From Euptelea pleiosperma (lineage: Eukaryota > Streptophyta > Magnoliopsida > Ranunculales > Eupteleaceae): DNA of 64,000 bases. The DNA is taken from NCBI GenBank assembly GCA_035048495.1, contig CM068553.1:4147259-4211258 (forward strand). The letters run 5' to 3'. Both the position numbers and the translations under genes were made by a program. The notes beneath the pieces were generated by a model that saw only the letters and a program-made list of their open reading frames with translations, was not told the origin of the DNA and did not search any database. Of the stretch, positions 1-11,042 are shown one piece after another. Position 1 is the first letter of the stretch. Each line of letters opens with the position of its first letter.

Positions 1-359
1 CAAGGCCGAGAGGTGAGGAAAAACAAGTATAAGATGAACTGAGTATAAAATCTTTGAAAGTAATAATCTCTTGAGTGGTCATAGAAATTTTGAAGTCCAA
101 ACGCTATACTCTAATGCAGCTTTACGTTGCAATTGTTAATTATTAGGTGAAGGATTTGATCTAGCCCCTTTTATGGTTCAAACTTGCATGATTGTTTGAC
201 CTAGTGACAAAAAAATGTCATTTTAGAAGATCAGCCAAATAATTTTTTTCCATGTAGAAGTGTTCATAACATCATGCTAAGAAGTTGATTTTGAGGAGCT
301 TAACTGCTTAACCATCAAATTCAATTTTTGGGGATGAAAATTCATTTATTTTGAATAGG

Positions 360-445
360 ATTTGCTAAGTTGGTAAAGTCTGTTCGAATGTGGGTATTGA
401 TACTACAGACTTGGGTTCAGAACCCGTCTTCACCCTCCCTAACCC
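360..445 (+). repeat. tRNA-derived SINE-like fragment
   Basis: An A-box-like gctaagttggtaaag is followed at tRNA-like spacing by a B-box-like gggttcagaaccc. The same arrangement recurs at 8576-8700 and 47960-48040, with ACAGAC/ATGGAC(c)TGGGTTC in the same place, so this is a dispersed repeat rather than a tRNA gene: the acceptor stem does not close. Confidence 0.55.
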
Positions 446-1020
446 ACTGATCACTAACCTGCTTGCATACCAAAAAAAGTACACCTTTGCATAGAGGCGA
501 GCTTGAAAACGAGAATGTTAAGTACTTATACTTATCTTTAAGACACCAAAATGTTAGGGATAGACTGTCATTTGTACTTTTTGGAAGAATGCAACTAATG
601 AGAGAATTTTTTGTTATGTGTGTGATGCAGAAATGAGAATTGTTTGGTCAAGGGGAGATTTAGAAGAGAACACTCTTGCTTCAGCTCTCTATTTCATAAA
701 GAAATCAATTCAAACAATCACAATACCATGCTCTTTCTTCTCAATTCCTACCATATTTATAAACTTAAAAAAGATCAAACCTACTGAAGCTAAAATTGTA
801 AAAACTCTTCCCTTCTAAAAACTATTCTCCTAAAACAAGCAACTTCCTACTTTAATTTTAGATAATAACAAACAAGTAAACTTCCTAATTGAGTTTGGCA
901 ATTTTGGGGATTTTAGTAATTTCTTGGATTCACTAATCTTGGTTTTCAATTTATGATAGGGTGTGCTGCATCCGTGTGCGAGGTTTATCCTTTATGGTTG
1001 GGGTTCAGATATTGTTTATA

Positions 1021-1385
1021 TGCAACACCAAAGCCCTCTAGAGCCCAAATTTCCATTTCTCCTTCCCAATGTTCCCCTAGCTTGGCCCATCCTCGAAGGT
1101 GTTGTTGTGTAACAAGCACATAATGTCCATGGATTTTATCATCAATTTGATGAATTAATTTCAGGATATAGAACTTTCCTATTATAACAGGTTGTTCAAA
1201 AGGATCTCCCTCTCTTCCATCAAATATTCTGCCTTTTCCCCGATACGTTCAAATACCCATGGTTTAGCTGTTTGCTTACTGGCTTCCTATAATTCAGGAA
1301 ACACTAGTTTTCTAGAGAGCTCATATCTCTCATCAAAAGGTGTATTCGATAATGCCTGTCTAGCAGATCCACAGCTTGCCATACA
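1021..1385 (-). pseudogene. rpoB: Plastid rpoB fragment in the nucleus (NUPT)
   Basis: Read on the minus strand, this stretch translates to pieces of the C-terminal part of the chloroplast RNA polymerase beta subunit: DLLDRHYRI, then in a second frame FDERYE and SRKLVF, then [31 protein letters not shown] and [12 protein letters not shown]. Order and spacing follow the plastid protein. It is dead: there is a frameshift between HYRI and FDERYE, a stop near the ELYEASKQ equivalent, a deletion in the HGRSSGHYALV region, and several substitutions. It sits antisense inside an AN intron. The match is from memory of rpoB; the outer ends are approximate. Confidence 0.85.
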
Positions 1386-2534
1386 CTCTGGGAATCGATC
1401 CACACTCCATCCCACAGATCTCCTGCCAGATCGATCTCTAACCAGAGCCTCAGAATTAGCCATCCAGGGGACATGGTAATCACAAAGAGTTAGCGTTATT
1501 TTATGGCCAGACCCCACCTATCCATGAGCCTTTCTCACTAGGTCCTGGCATGCTTCCTATGAATTTGTCTCCATTTTGAATTCCTAAACTGATTCCCAGA
1601 ATTTTGTCAGAGTTTTCTTTTGTTAGATTGTAACATTGACATGGCAGTTTTTGGGTTTTTTTTGCCATGTCAATACACGTCGACACTCGACACAGATATA
1701 CGAGTCGATACTGCATGACACTGATTAGGACAGGTACAGACGGGTTGTCCAAAATATTTGGTTTTTCATTTTTTATCATTATTTTTTTGAAAAAGAAGAT
1801 CTGTTGTTGAGGTTGAGGGATGGGAAGAAAGAACAAAAACCATTTTTCAGAAAAGAAGATCCACTTTCGTTGAGAGAAATACAAAATAGATGGAAAAGAA
1901 GAAGAACCAAAAACAAAAAACTTACCTTTATCCTTCTTCTTCGCATGCAAGTTAGGAAAAACAATGCTTCTTTTGTCTTTCACCAAAAAACTTTGGATTC
2001 TTCACTTTTAAGTATCCAAGTTTTATTAAATTACATTTTATGGGTTCTAGACATCCGCTTGAGCATCTAAAACTCAAAAGGGGAGTGGGTCCCATCATAC
2101 TATTATCTCTTCAAGGTGAAACAGTCAAATTCATACTATTTTTTTGGATTGCCTATTCTTACCACTTTGGTTAAAGAAAGAACCACCGTTTACTTCTTTC
2201 TTTATTTTTTTCTCACTTCTAATCTTCAATTTTTTTTTGATGGGTACTATAAAGATGACGAATATAAATGTGTATATACTTTGTAAATTTTCCTTCAATT
2301 ATTTGTCTTTAAGTGATATAAAATATTTTAATATAATGTACGGATGTGTCTGTGTATTGGGTTTTTTGAAGGTGCTGTGTCGGATACCCTGAATCTATAT
2401 CGACGCACATGTCCATGTCCTTGTTACATGAAGTTAGATTTTTTATCCATTGTGAATCTGATTAATCTTTAAATTCTTCCTTTAGAGCTTCACTGATTCT
2501 GTGCTTCAATTTTTTTTTTTGCACTTTTACGCAG

Positions 2535-5500
2535 GGAGAAGGAAAATCAGACAGGCCTTCTGTCAGATTTCCTCCTGCTGCACGAAGAATGGATACACTT
2601 AATGATTTACTTGCAGCAAGTGACCTTATTTCTCTCCACTGTGCTCTATCCAATGAAACTGTTCAGATTATCAATGCAGAATGCTTGCAGCACATAAAAC
2701 CTGGTAATTTTCAACTTTCCAGTCATTACTCTCTTCAACAATTCTAATGATCCCTTTTTGCATCTAAAGAAGGAGAATTTGCTTCCACACAGGGGCATTT
2801 CTTGTGAATACAGGTAGTAGTCAGCTATTAGATGATTGTGCTTTGAAGCAGCTTTTGATCGATGGCAATATTGCTGGCTGTGCACTGGATGGTGCTGAAG
2901 GGCCGCAATGGATGGAAGCATGGGTATGAGCATTAGCCCTAGGGTATGAATTGTAATCTTGGATGGTGTTAATTAGGCATGAATTCTATTCTTTGAAAAA
3001 AAAATTTGTAGTTGTTTTATGTGATATATGATTGTTTACCACGTGATGTTTAGGTTTCTTCTCTTATTCCAGCTAAGGTCTTGCTTTTATATTTATGATA
3101 AATAAATCTTTTCTTTCTGCTATATTGTTTTATATCCCTTGTAAAAGTTGATGGTTGTTGGGTTCCCTCCTGGCTGTGTTATATATTGCCAATCTGCAAT
3201 TACAGATCTGGTGTTGCATCAAAGTCTTTCAATGAAGGGGTTGAGCTTTAGCTCAATTGGTTTACATTCTGCATCACAACCACAAATTTGCAGGTTGACT
3301 CCTGATTTACTTGCACAAAAGGAAGAGTCATCTGTTGAACTTAACTCTAAGCCTTTTTAAGTCCTAGTAGGGCCCGAAATGGGTTGGGTTTGGGCGGATC
3401 CTGGCTGAATTTATATTTGATGACCTAGTCTCAGATCTGACTCAGATCCTTGCCCAGTGATAGATAATCTAGGGAAGTGTATCCATCCCATTACATCGGG
3501 ATTCATGTCACTGGTCATCACTATTTTCCTATGTACTGATAGGTCCTTCAACTCCATTGCTTAGTTAAAAGAAAAGAGAATTATCTTTAGTTGTCATGGA
3601 ATTCCTTTCAAAGTGAAAAGTTGTAGGAAAATCCATCATTCTTGTGATTGATCTATCAAGTTTAAATAATTATATTCCCAATTATGCGGCTAAAATATTC
3701 CCTATTATGCGGCTAAAAATTGGAGTTAGATTGTGGATTTTGGACTTCCGAGAAAGGTTTCATCGAATTTTCTTTTAGAAGTAAATATTCGGAAATTGTT
3801 TCTTGTGCAATTACTCTTATGGATCGATGTCATCTACTTTTGGGACAGTCGTGGTTGAATGATTGAAAAACTATGCACGATTCAAGTAAACATGCTTATA
3901 CATTTCCTTCGGAAAGTACATCTTCAAATTCAATGTACTTTCATCTGCACCCTTTCACGTCGAAGAGCAAGTTGAAAAATAAGAATCCAAAGAAGCTGAA
4001 CCTCTCCAATTTCCCATGTCAATTGAAGAGCTTCCCCAAGGAATACACGTTGAAGTTCCAATGATCAATCCATCACCTGTACAAGCTCTGGAAATTGAAA
4101 GTACACCACTGATTTATGAAGATGCCTCCTCAGAATTCAAGGATAGTCAGACCACATTATTGAGTCTAGAAGATTTATATGTTCCTCACTTTGATTTTAT
4201 TAAAGTTGATAAAGCACCTCCTATTTCCTTTCAAAGCCAGCTTGATCAAGAAATTCGGATACAATTTTGAGTTCTAGTTGAATGATGTAAAAGAAGAGAA
4301 AATACTCTTAATACCTCATTTGATTGAAAGGTCGAGGACAGTACTTAAGTTTGAACTCGAGGTTGAGTTTTTTAGAACCTGGAGGGCTTGATGCAGGGGC
4401 ATCCTATGGAATCACAGAGCTTACTATCGTCCAGCTCCTCGGTAGACCCTTTCATCAAGCCCTAGTGAGTGACAAATGAGGGAAAGTCAATTGAGATGGT
4501 TTGGTCATGTACAACAAAGACCAATGACAGCACCAGTGAGGTGGAATGTGCAAATTGAAGGGCCTGAAAGGGCGTGGGGAAAGCCAAAATGGATGTGGAG
4601 TGTGGTTCTAAGAGGAGATTTCCAGAAACTTGACTTAATGAAAGAGACGGCTTTATACAGGATTGAATGGAGGAACAAGATTCGTGCAGCCAACTTCATA
4701 CCATTAGGAAAAGGCTTTTGATGATGATGATATCCATGCCTTAAAAGAAATTAGACATTTTTTACCAGTGCTATTCAATCCTGTGTTTCATGACAAGAGA
4801 AACTTGGAATTTTTTCTACACCTTTTTAGTCAGAATCTTTAAAAATCTCTTTCAAGTAAACTTTGTAAACCTGAGAAGGCAAAACTAGGGTTTCTTATTT
4901 TTTTTTAGTCATAAAGAAGAGAACACTAGCATAGGAATTCCCTATGTACAAGAAGCACCGGCAGGAAAATCTGCATTCGAGTTTTCAGAATGAGAATTCA
5001 CTAAAAATTTAACTAAGAACAATTCTGTGAATGGTTAAGATAGAAAATGCAAAAGAGAATTCACGCTCCAATGGTAATCAGACTTCTATTGCTTTCTCTA
5101 AATTGCTCTTCCATCTCTCCCTTTACTCTCAATGAAATCAGACACGCATAAACGTTTTGCACTATCATTTATATTGCATCTTTATATGCTATTATATATA
5201 CGATAATATAGGGACTAGGGTTAAATTTCTTTTATTTCCAGGTGGAGCTGATTTAATCCAATCATAACTTTGCCTTCAGGTAAGAGAGATGCCGAATGTA
5301 TTGATACTGCCCCGTAGTGCAGATTACAGCGAAGAAGTATGGATGGAGATAAGGGAGAAGGCTATTTCCATATTGCAGACATTCTTTCTTGATGGGGTTG
5401 TTCCAAAGAATGCCATCTCTGATGAGGATGATGAGATAAGGGAAACCGGTTATGAAGATGAACAATCTGAGAAACAGTACAAAAAAAGTGCTTTGCAGGT

Positions 5501-8500
5501 TTGTGATGGTGAGCAGCTTACAGATGATATTCTATTTAGTCCTGAAGACTGTGAAAAGAAAGGTGTTTATCAATTAAAGGAGCCCTCCCATAGCCAGCCT
5601 CAAGTTTCAGTTCTGTCTCAAAATACTACCATTCAGTCTGAGGGAACACGTAGCAGGTTGGGTAGGAAGAGTAAAAAGAGGCATGCCCGCCGTAAATCCC
5701 AACAAAAATCAGATGATCGTTTTGCATTAGAAAAAGACAGCAACAGTACCTCACAGCGAGAAGATGATACTGCAATGAGTGGCACGGATCAAGTATTAAG
5801 TTTCAGTTCTCTTTTGGCTTCCCCAAAAGATTCCAGAAGTAGGAAAAACCCTGTTGAATCAACACCAGAATCAACTTCCGAGCGGATGAAGTTAAGCATT
5901 GGGCTCAGTAGAAAGTCTGGCGAGCTGCTGAAGGATGGCTACGTTGTAGCTTTACATGCAAGAGACTGTCCTGCATTTCATGTGTCCAGGCAAAGAGTCC
6001 CTGGTGGTGGTTGGTTCCTGGACACCATGTCTAATGTGACAAAAAGGGATCCTGCAGCACAGTTTCTTGTTGCTTTTAGAAGCAAGGTCTTGTTGTCAGG
6101 AAACTTTTTCTCTTTCTTTATCATATCATTTTTTCTGTTATCTTCAGTTTGTAGTAGCAAGTAATAATTGGACATGTATTATTTTCATTGCTAATTAACT
6201 GATATGTGCATGCATATTCTTCAGGACACAATTGGATTGCGATCATTTGCTGCTGGTGGAAAACTATTGCAGGTAATTTTTTTATTCTTAATAGGATTTG
6301 GGTTGTACGAGTGCGAAGAGCTATCATCATTTGCTTTTAGTTTTATATGGGAATGTGGGATTCTTGTGCAGCGTCTATTTTCATTTAAAGCAAAAGGGTA
6401 ATCTGACCCTGGTTAATGAAATTTGCAAGAGCTGAAATTCAATATTAATCACTCACTGTGGTTATTCCCGTAAAATGCAGCATGAGAAATTTATATTTTC
6501 TCAATAACTGAAATGGTTTGTAACATTTTAATACAGCTCTTAGATGTTGGTTGAATTTGGGAAGTGCACGGGCAATGTGTGGTTTGTCATCAGGTTAATG
6601 CCCATGATAACAATGATTCTATAACAACTCTCGAGCTGTAGTCAGTTGACACTGCACTACAACCATGTGGCCGGGGGTTCAATTCCAGCTCACCCACCAA
6701 AAAAAAGTTGTTGTCGAGTTACTTCTTGAAGAAAAGCAACACCCTTTTTTTCCTGTGGAAAAAACATCAAGTATTGCATAAGAAACAACTGCTTTAGATA
6801 TGTATCATATTCTTGGTGAAGTTTTAAGTTCTATAAGGAGTGGGATTGGGGCCTCGAGCAGCAATTTGGAGATTCGAACTCATAGGAAGTGCCAATATGC
6901 TTGTAATATATCAATATATAGCTGCAACTAACATTTTTGTTTTATGATTACATTAATTACACGTAATGGTTGTGAATTTTGACTTGGAATCAATTGGTTG
7001 GAGCTAAGAAGGTTAACTCAATGACATCCCTGTTGGATGGCCTTGAATATTCTAGGGCTGGTACGAAATCTTCAAATGCCAACAAATCGAAAACTCTTCA
7101 GTTGCTGTCAGCTGTAGAGTATCAACTTTTTTTGAGGCATGTGAAATAGACTTTAATTCTGGAAGAATGTATTAATCAATGAATATCTTCCCATCTTAAC
7201 TTACCATCATAAAATGTGGGATCTTATTTCTCATTTTTATTAAATTTGCACGTGTTTGTCTTAAATATTCCTTCAAAAATCATGCTTTGGTGGTTGTGCA
7301 CTTATGAATCCTTCTTTGCTTTTGAAAATACCACATGGCATGGCCCAATTGAGTGCAGTTACACTGGTCGAAATTTTCATTTTCTAAGTATCAAACTTTA
7401 TTTTATTTTGACGTTCCAGATAAATAGAAGAATGGAATTTGTATTTGCAAGTCACAGCTTTGATGTTTGGGAGGGTTGGGTATTGGAAGGATCTTTGCTT
7501 GAGGAATGCAGGCTCGTCAACTGTAGGAATCCCTTGGTAAGTTCATTTCTTGTTTATTTAGTGTTATTTCTCGTTCACAATAAAACTTCACATCATCGAC
7601 TTTTCTGGTTGTATTATATAATATTTATAAGGTTGTCCCACTAATGTAAAAGTTTCCCCGTACTTAATTGTTTATTATTATTTCCAATCATGGAATTTGA
7701 CCTTATTAATTTGAAATTGTTATGGCCGGCTAACAACTTTATACTAAAACAATTATTTCTATGAACTAGTTGTTAAAAGCCTTCCTAATATACGATGGTA
7801 GTCCAAAGATTTTAAACAAGCATATCGCTGGTTGTTTACTTTCTTTAAGTGACCCTCTTTTTTATTTTGTTATTTCTGTCGAGTACTTTAGTGACCCATT
7901 TTGACTATGCGCTGTAATCCTGTAAAGCTATGTTTGAGGTTTCCACTTCCTTCCTGAGATGGAATGACATCATCTTATTTACTTAAGTGTGATCTAAATT
8001 CTACGGTGATTAGGCTGCTATAATTTCCATTAGATGAAAATTTAGCCAGATCAAAATGTGAAGTTAACTAATGAACTATTACTAACAAAAGCAACAAATA
8101 ACAAACTACTTAACAGTAGAGAAATGTGGGCAACATGAATAGAAATCCCTTTTGTTATTTGTCTTTACTTTCTTAAGAAACTAGGTTAGATGCTATTATG
8201 ACCCTAACCCTTTTATGTAAAGGAGCTAATATAAAGGTTACAACTAAGAAAGAGCCAATTGGGAGAATTGGGTAGGCAATCAATCTGTCGTACGCTTACA
8301 TTTGGCTTGTCCTGAGGTATATACTAATGGAACCATTAGTGCATTATACAGAGGAGCTTACATAGTTGAAGGAAAGTGAGAGAAAATATCCGAATCTTAG
8401 AGATCAAGTCACCTAATCGATGTTACCTAGGCACCCTCATTTGGATGTAATACCTATGTTCAAGTTCAACACATATTGGGTACAAATGCCTATAGGAGAG

Positions 8501-9239
8501 AATGTGTCTTGCCTTACCCTATCTAAAAGCAATATTCTTTAAGATGTTTATATGCCTATTGGCGAGTTCACCTTTTTCATTTCCAACAGCTGAGTTGGTA
8601 AGGCTGTGGGGTGTTGTACCCACAGACCTGGGATCGAGTCTTTGGGAGGTAATTTCCAAAGACCTGGGTTCGGTCCCATTCTTACCTTAGGGTGGGGTTA
8701 GGGGTTAGGGGGGGGGATAATAAATGTTTACCTATAAAAAAAAAACATATGTTTATATAACTGTCAACTACACCCCTAACAGCCGTAATGGACAATTGGG
8801 TATTCACTATAACACCCCTATGTTTTAGACACCGGCATTGTACACTCTAGGATGTACGAGAGCTTCTTGAAGTTGAGAATCAGAGATCTTCTCTTCCAAA
8901 GGAGATATAATTAATGGGACTAATGTCTGATGGAGTGGAAGTGTATTAATTTTATTAATATAACAATTGATAAACTGCTCCGTGGTGAAATTTGTGAAAA
9001 CAAGGTGTCTTCATGTTCGGATAATTTTTATTTTTCTTTGTTCCTTCTTTCCTCTTTTACTTTTATTTTTTCCCATAGTGACAATCCAATCATCTCACAG
9101 AGAAGTTTTAGAAATACTATGATGTGGGTATCCTAACTGTGCCCCTGGTTGGCTCCAAATGCAGGCTGTATTGGATGTACACATTGAGATCATTGCAGCT
9201 GTGGCCGAAGATGATGGAGTTGCTCGCTGGCTTGACTAG
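2535..9239 (+). CDS. AN: ANGUSTIFOLIA, CtBP/BARS-like protein (5' part outside window)
   Basis: Plant C-terminal-binding-protein homologue that controls cell shape through microtubules and Golgi/trans-Golgi trafficking or gene regulation; this role is known from the Arabidopsis family. Exons read here: 2535-2703, 2793-2923, 5280-6086, 6225-6272, 7420-7536 and 9165-9239 (TAG). All junctions are GT-AG and the frame stays open for 448 residues. The first two exons hold the end of the D-2-hydroxyacid-dehydrogenase-like NAD-binding fold (MDTLNDLLAASD, LDGAEGPQWMEAW). The long third exon begins with VREMPNVLILPRSADYSEEV, then an acidic stretch and a basic nuclear-signal-like run (RKSKKRHARRKSQQK). 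The end is the plant-specific C-terminal domain (GLRSFAAGGKLLQ, FVFASHSFDVWEGW, final RWLD). The roughly 190 N-terminal residues must lie left of position 1, because no matching exon is visible in 1-2534. The donor after exon 3 (gtcttg) is weak. Identification is very secure; the missing 5' part makes the entry partial. Confidence 0.95.
3243..3305 (+). repeat. SINE-like fragment (agctcaattgg type)
   Basis: The A-box-like tagctcaattggtt is followed by a B-box-like aggttgactcc. The same head (agctcaattggttgcc, gaggttgtgagtt) occurs at 54356-54415, and a relative with ggggttcaattcc lies at 6632-6700. No intact tRNA fold is present. Confidence 0.4.
4476..4732 (+). mobile_element. RTE-type LINE, C-terminal tail and 3' end
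   Basis: The open frame reads RESQLRWFGHVQQRP, then a basic proline-containing stretch (WGKPKWMW), then KETALYRIEWRNKI. This is the usual C-terminal tail of plant RTE-like reverse transcriptases. It ends in a short tgatgatgatgat repeat, which is the normal 3' end of RTE elements. The rest of the element is absent (5' truncated) or too decayed to read. Confidence 0.7.
6273..7419 (+). other. AN intron, mostly unrecognised
   Basis: Intron between LLQ and INRRMEF. It contains a SINE-like piece at about 6632-6720; nothing else recognised. Confidence 0.5.
7537..9164 (+). other. Last AN intron
   Basis: Intron of 1.6 kb with a SINE-like element at about 8576-8745 that ends in a run of A. Otherwise AT-rich DNA with no recognisable content. 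Confidence 0.5.
8576..8745 (+). repeat. tRNA-derived SINE-like element with A-rich tail
   Basis: The head has ctgagttggtaaggctgtgg (A-box-like). It is followed by two similar cacagacctgggatcgag / aaagacctgggttcggtc segments (B-box-like), a G-rich stretch and a tail of A residues near 8738. The B-box region looks duplicated. It is related to the pieces at 360 and 47960. Confidence 0.55.
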
Positions 9240-9957
9240 GGTGGATGTGTGAGTGAGATGCCTAACTTTTCTCCTCTTCTCTCCTTGATTTTGGTTTTGT
9301 AATCCTATTTGTAAAGCATTCAGTTTTGGTTATCAAAATAGGAGAATCTAGTGCGTGTATGTTTGTTGTTTCGTAGGTTCTTTGTTCTCCAGATAGCAAT
9401 CTGAAAGTTTTTTTTTCTTGTGCTTTTACAAGAGTCTCATGGTGTGACCAGCTCTTGATCTTCTCTTTTGCTTCTCTTATGATCCTCGGAAGGTTTCCAT
9501 TGTATCCCTTTATCAGTTTCAATGAGAAGTCATATTGTTGTTGCTACAGAGATTTGTGTTATTACTCTTGCCTCTTTCGGACTTTGCAGAAATTATTGAA
9601 CTATTTTAACAGCTGAGGAAACTCTGATGGATGATCCAGAAAGAAAAAGGGAAAGTCTACAGATTAATTACCATCTTCTGATGAGTTGACTTGACTTGGG
9701 TGATATTCTAGGTGAGAACCTCCAAATGCTGGAGTGCCATCTCACAGAAAGAAAGTTACTAGCACCTGTATCTGAAGTATTCCATTCTCTTGGGTGGTTA
9801 ACAGTTGGATGATCATAACCATTGATTTACACCATTGTTGAGTGTCAGAAAAATCTAAGCATGCCGTTGTAGGTGAGTGAAGATCTGTTTGATATTCAAT
9901 ATTGCTTGATGTGTCGTGTGTCGATGTTTTCCCTAACAAAAGGCCATGTGGCACTCT
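9240..9957. other. AN 3' flank
   Basis: Downstream of the AN stop codon; it probably includes the 3' UTR. No coding feature or repeat recognised. Confidence 0.4.
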
Positions 9958-10190
9958 TTTGGTGCCGGTCAATCCATGGCTGCTTGGCCCACCCCATGCT
10001 GGGCACTAAAAAGTCAGCTTGATTGGTGATTTCTAGCTGTTGGATTTGAGTTACTCTAAGAATGCATGATCCCTACAATAATCACCCCATGAAAAATGCT
10101 CAAGTCCGACGTCAAACTCAACAATCAAGCTGATTTTTGGCCTGTAGATCCACCAAAGAGTGGGCCTAATATCCTTGGGACATTCAGCCC
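9958..10190. repeat. Palindromic repeat, divergent copy
   Basis: It contains the two facing signature words of the palindromic family: tcagcttgattggtgatttctag near 10013 and atcaagctgatttttgg near 10122, flanked by tggcccacc and gtagatccacc. It lacks the CACGTGGC ends seen in better copies. Confidence 0.5.
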
Positions 10191-10735
10191 GAAAGAACGT
10201 GCCTGAGTTGCATTTTGGGAGGGGAAAACATTGATACATGGAGCAGCAATTTTGAATATCAAAAACATTTCAGAGTGTGCATCTGCATTTAATGTCTATA
10301 ATCAACAGCATGGTTCAAAGTCTCTGGCCGATCCCGGTCTGGATCGGGGTGGTCTGGATCGGAGACCACCCACCGATCCAAACCAGACTCTGTCTCGCCC
10401 TGAGATCACTGTTTTACAAAGGATTCTCACTTTGTCTTGGGCGAGATGGGCCGATTCCGAAACCTGCATCCTTTATCGACAGCAGCTACTGATCTACTCC
10501 AAAGGGATACATCTTTAGGCTGGCTTGACACTGGACGTGAGAGAGGACAAAGGCGTGCCTTCATCATGCCTTTTGGTTTCCTACTTCCCATCCCTAAGAA
10601 CAGGCAATTGTCATGAATAAGTTTTCTATAAATGATTTTTGCACGTAAAGCTTCGGATGGTTGCCTGAAATAAGTTTTCTAGAAATGATATTTGCACGTA
10701 AAGGTTGTAAAACATTTTCTGTATCAACTTTCTAA

Positions 10736-11042
10736 GGACGTGTTTGATTGCCAAGTGGGAAAATTGCATTTTCCTTGGGAAAACACAACTGTCCATTGTT
10801 AGATAGTCATTTTAAATTTATATAATTTTTCCTATCAAGCCATTTAAATATGGATAATTTTCCCTACTAAGCCCGGAATTCATTTCCCATCCAGATAGGT
10901 GAGAATTCATTTCCACCGGAAAATACATCTTTATTTTCTCTCATGATTGAAATATGTGTTCTCAGTTGCAATCAATCAACCATTTAAGGTATTTCCCAGA
11001 TGTATTTTCTCGGGAAAATTTTCTCAGCAATCAAACACGCCC
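10736..11042. mobile_element. Tourist-like MITE (PIF/Harbinger type)
   Basis: Terminal inverted repeats are ggacgtgtttgattgc and gcaatcaaacacgcc. It is flanked on both sides by TAA (10733-10735 and 11043-11045), the TWA-type duplication expected for PIF/Harbinger elements. It is 307 bp, non-coding, with several ttttccc/gggaaaa words in opposite orientation. A relative lies in MDAR intron 7 at 53032-53367. Confidence 0.75.

Larger units (their letters stand above)
1..2534 (+). other. Part of a long AN intron, TE and organelle debris
   Basis: No AN coding sequence can be read here although the protein needs upstream exons, so this is inferred to be intron. It is AT-rich and holds a SINE-like piece near 360-445, a broken plastid rpoB fragment at 1021-1385 and otherwise unrecognised DNA. 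Open frames in it, such as the one on the minus strand at 1501-1986, show no family features. Confidence 0.6.
2924..5279 (+). other. AN intron with non-LTR retrotransposon debris
   Basis: This 2.36-kb intron lies between residues W and V of the AN coding sequence. It holds a SINE-like piece at 3243-3305, an unassigned open stretch at about 3870-4270 and the 3' end of a LINE at 4476-4732. The rest is AT-rich and unrecognised. Confidence 0.6.

Noticed and set aside
360..445. A real tRNA gene
   Set aside because: A/B-box-like words are present, but the acceptor and anticodon stems do not form, and diverged copies occur elsewhere.
1501..1986. Open frame of 161 codons on the minus strand
   Set aside because: Low-complexity Phe/Lys-rich translation from an A/T-rich tract, no family features, inside an AN intron.
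3873..4270. Two overlapping open frames in an AN intron
   Set aside because: The translation (SIEELPQGIHVEVP, LSLEDLYVPHFDF) looks like an old element remnant, but I could not assign it to any family, so it is not called as a gene.
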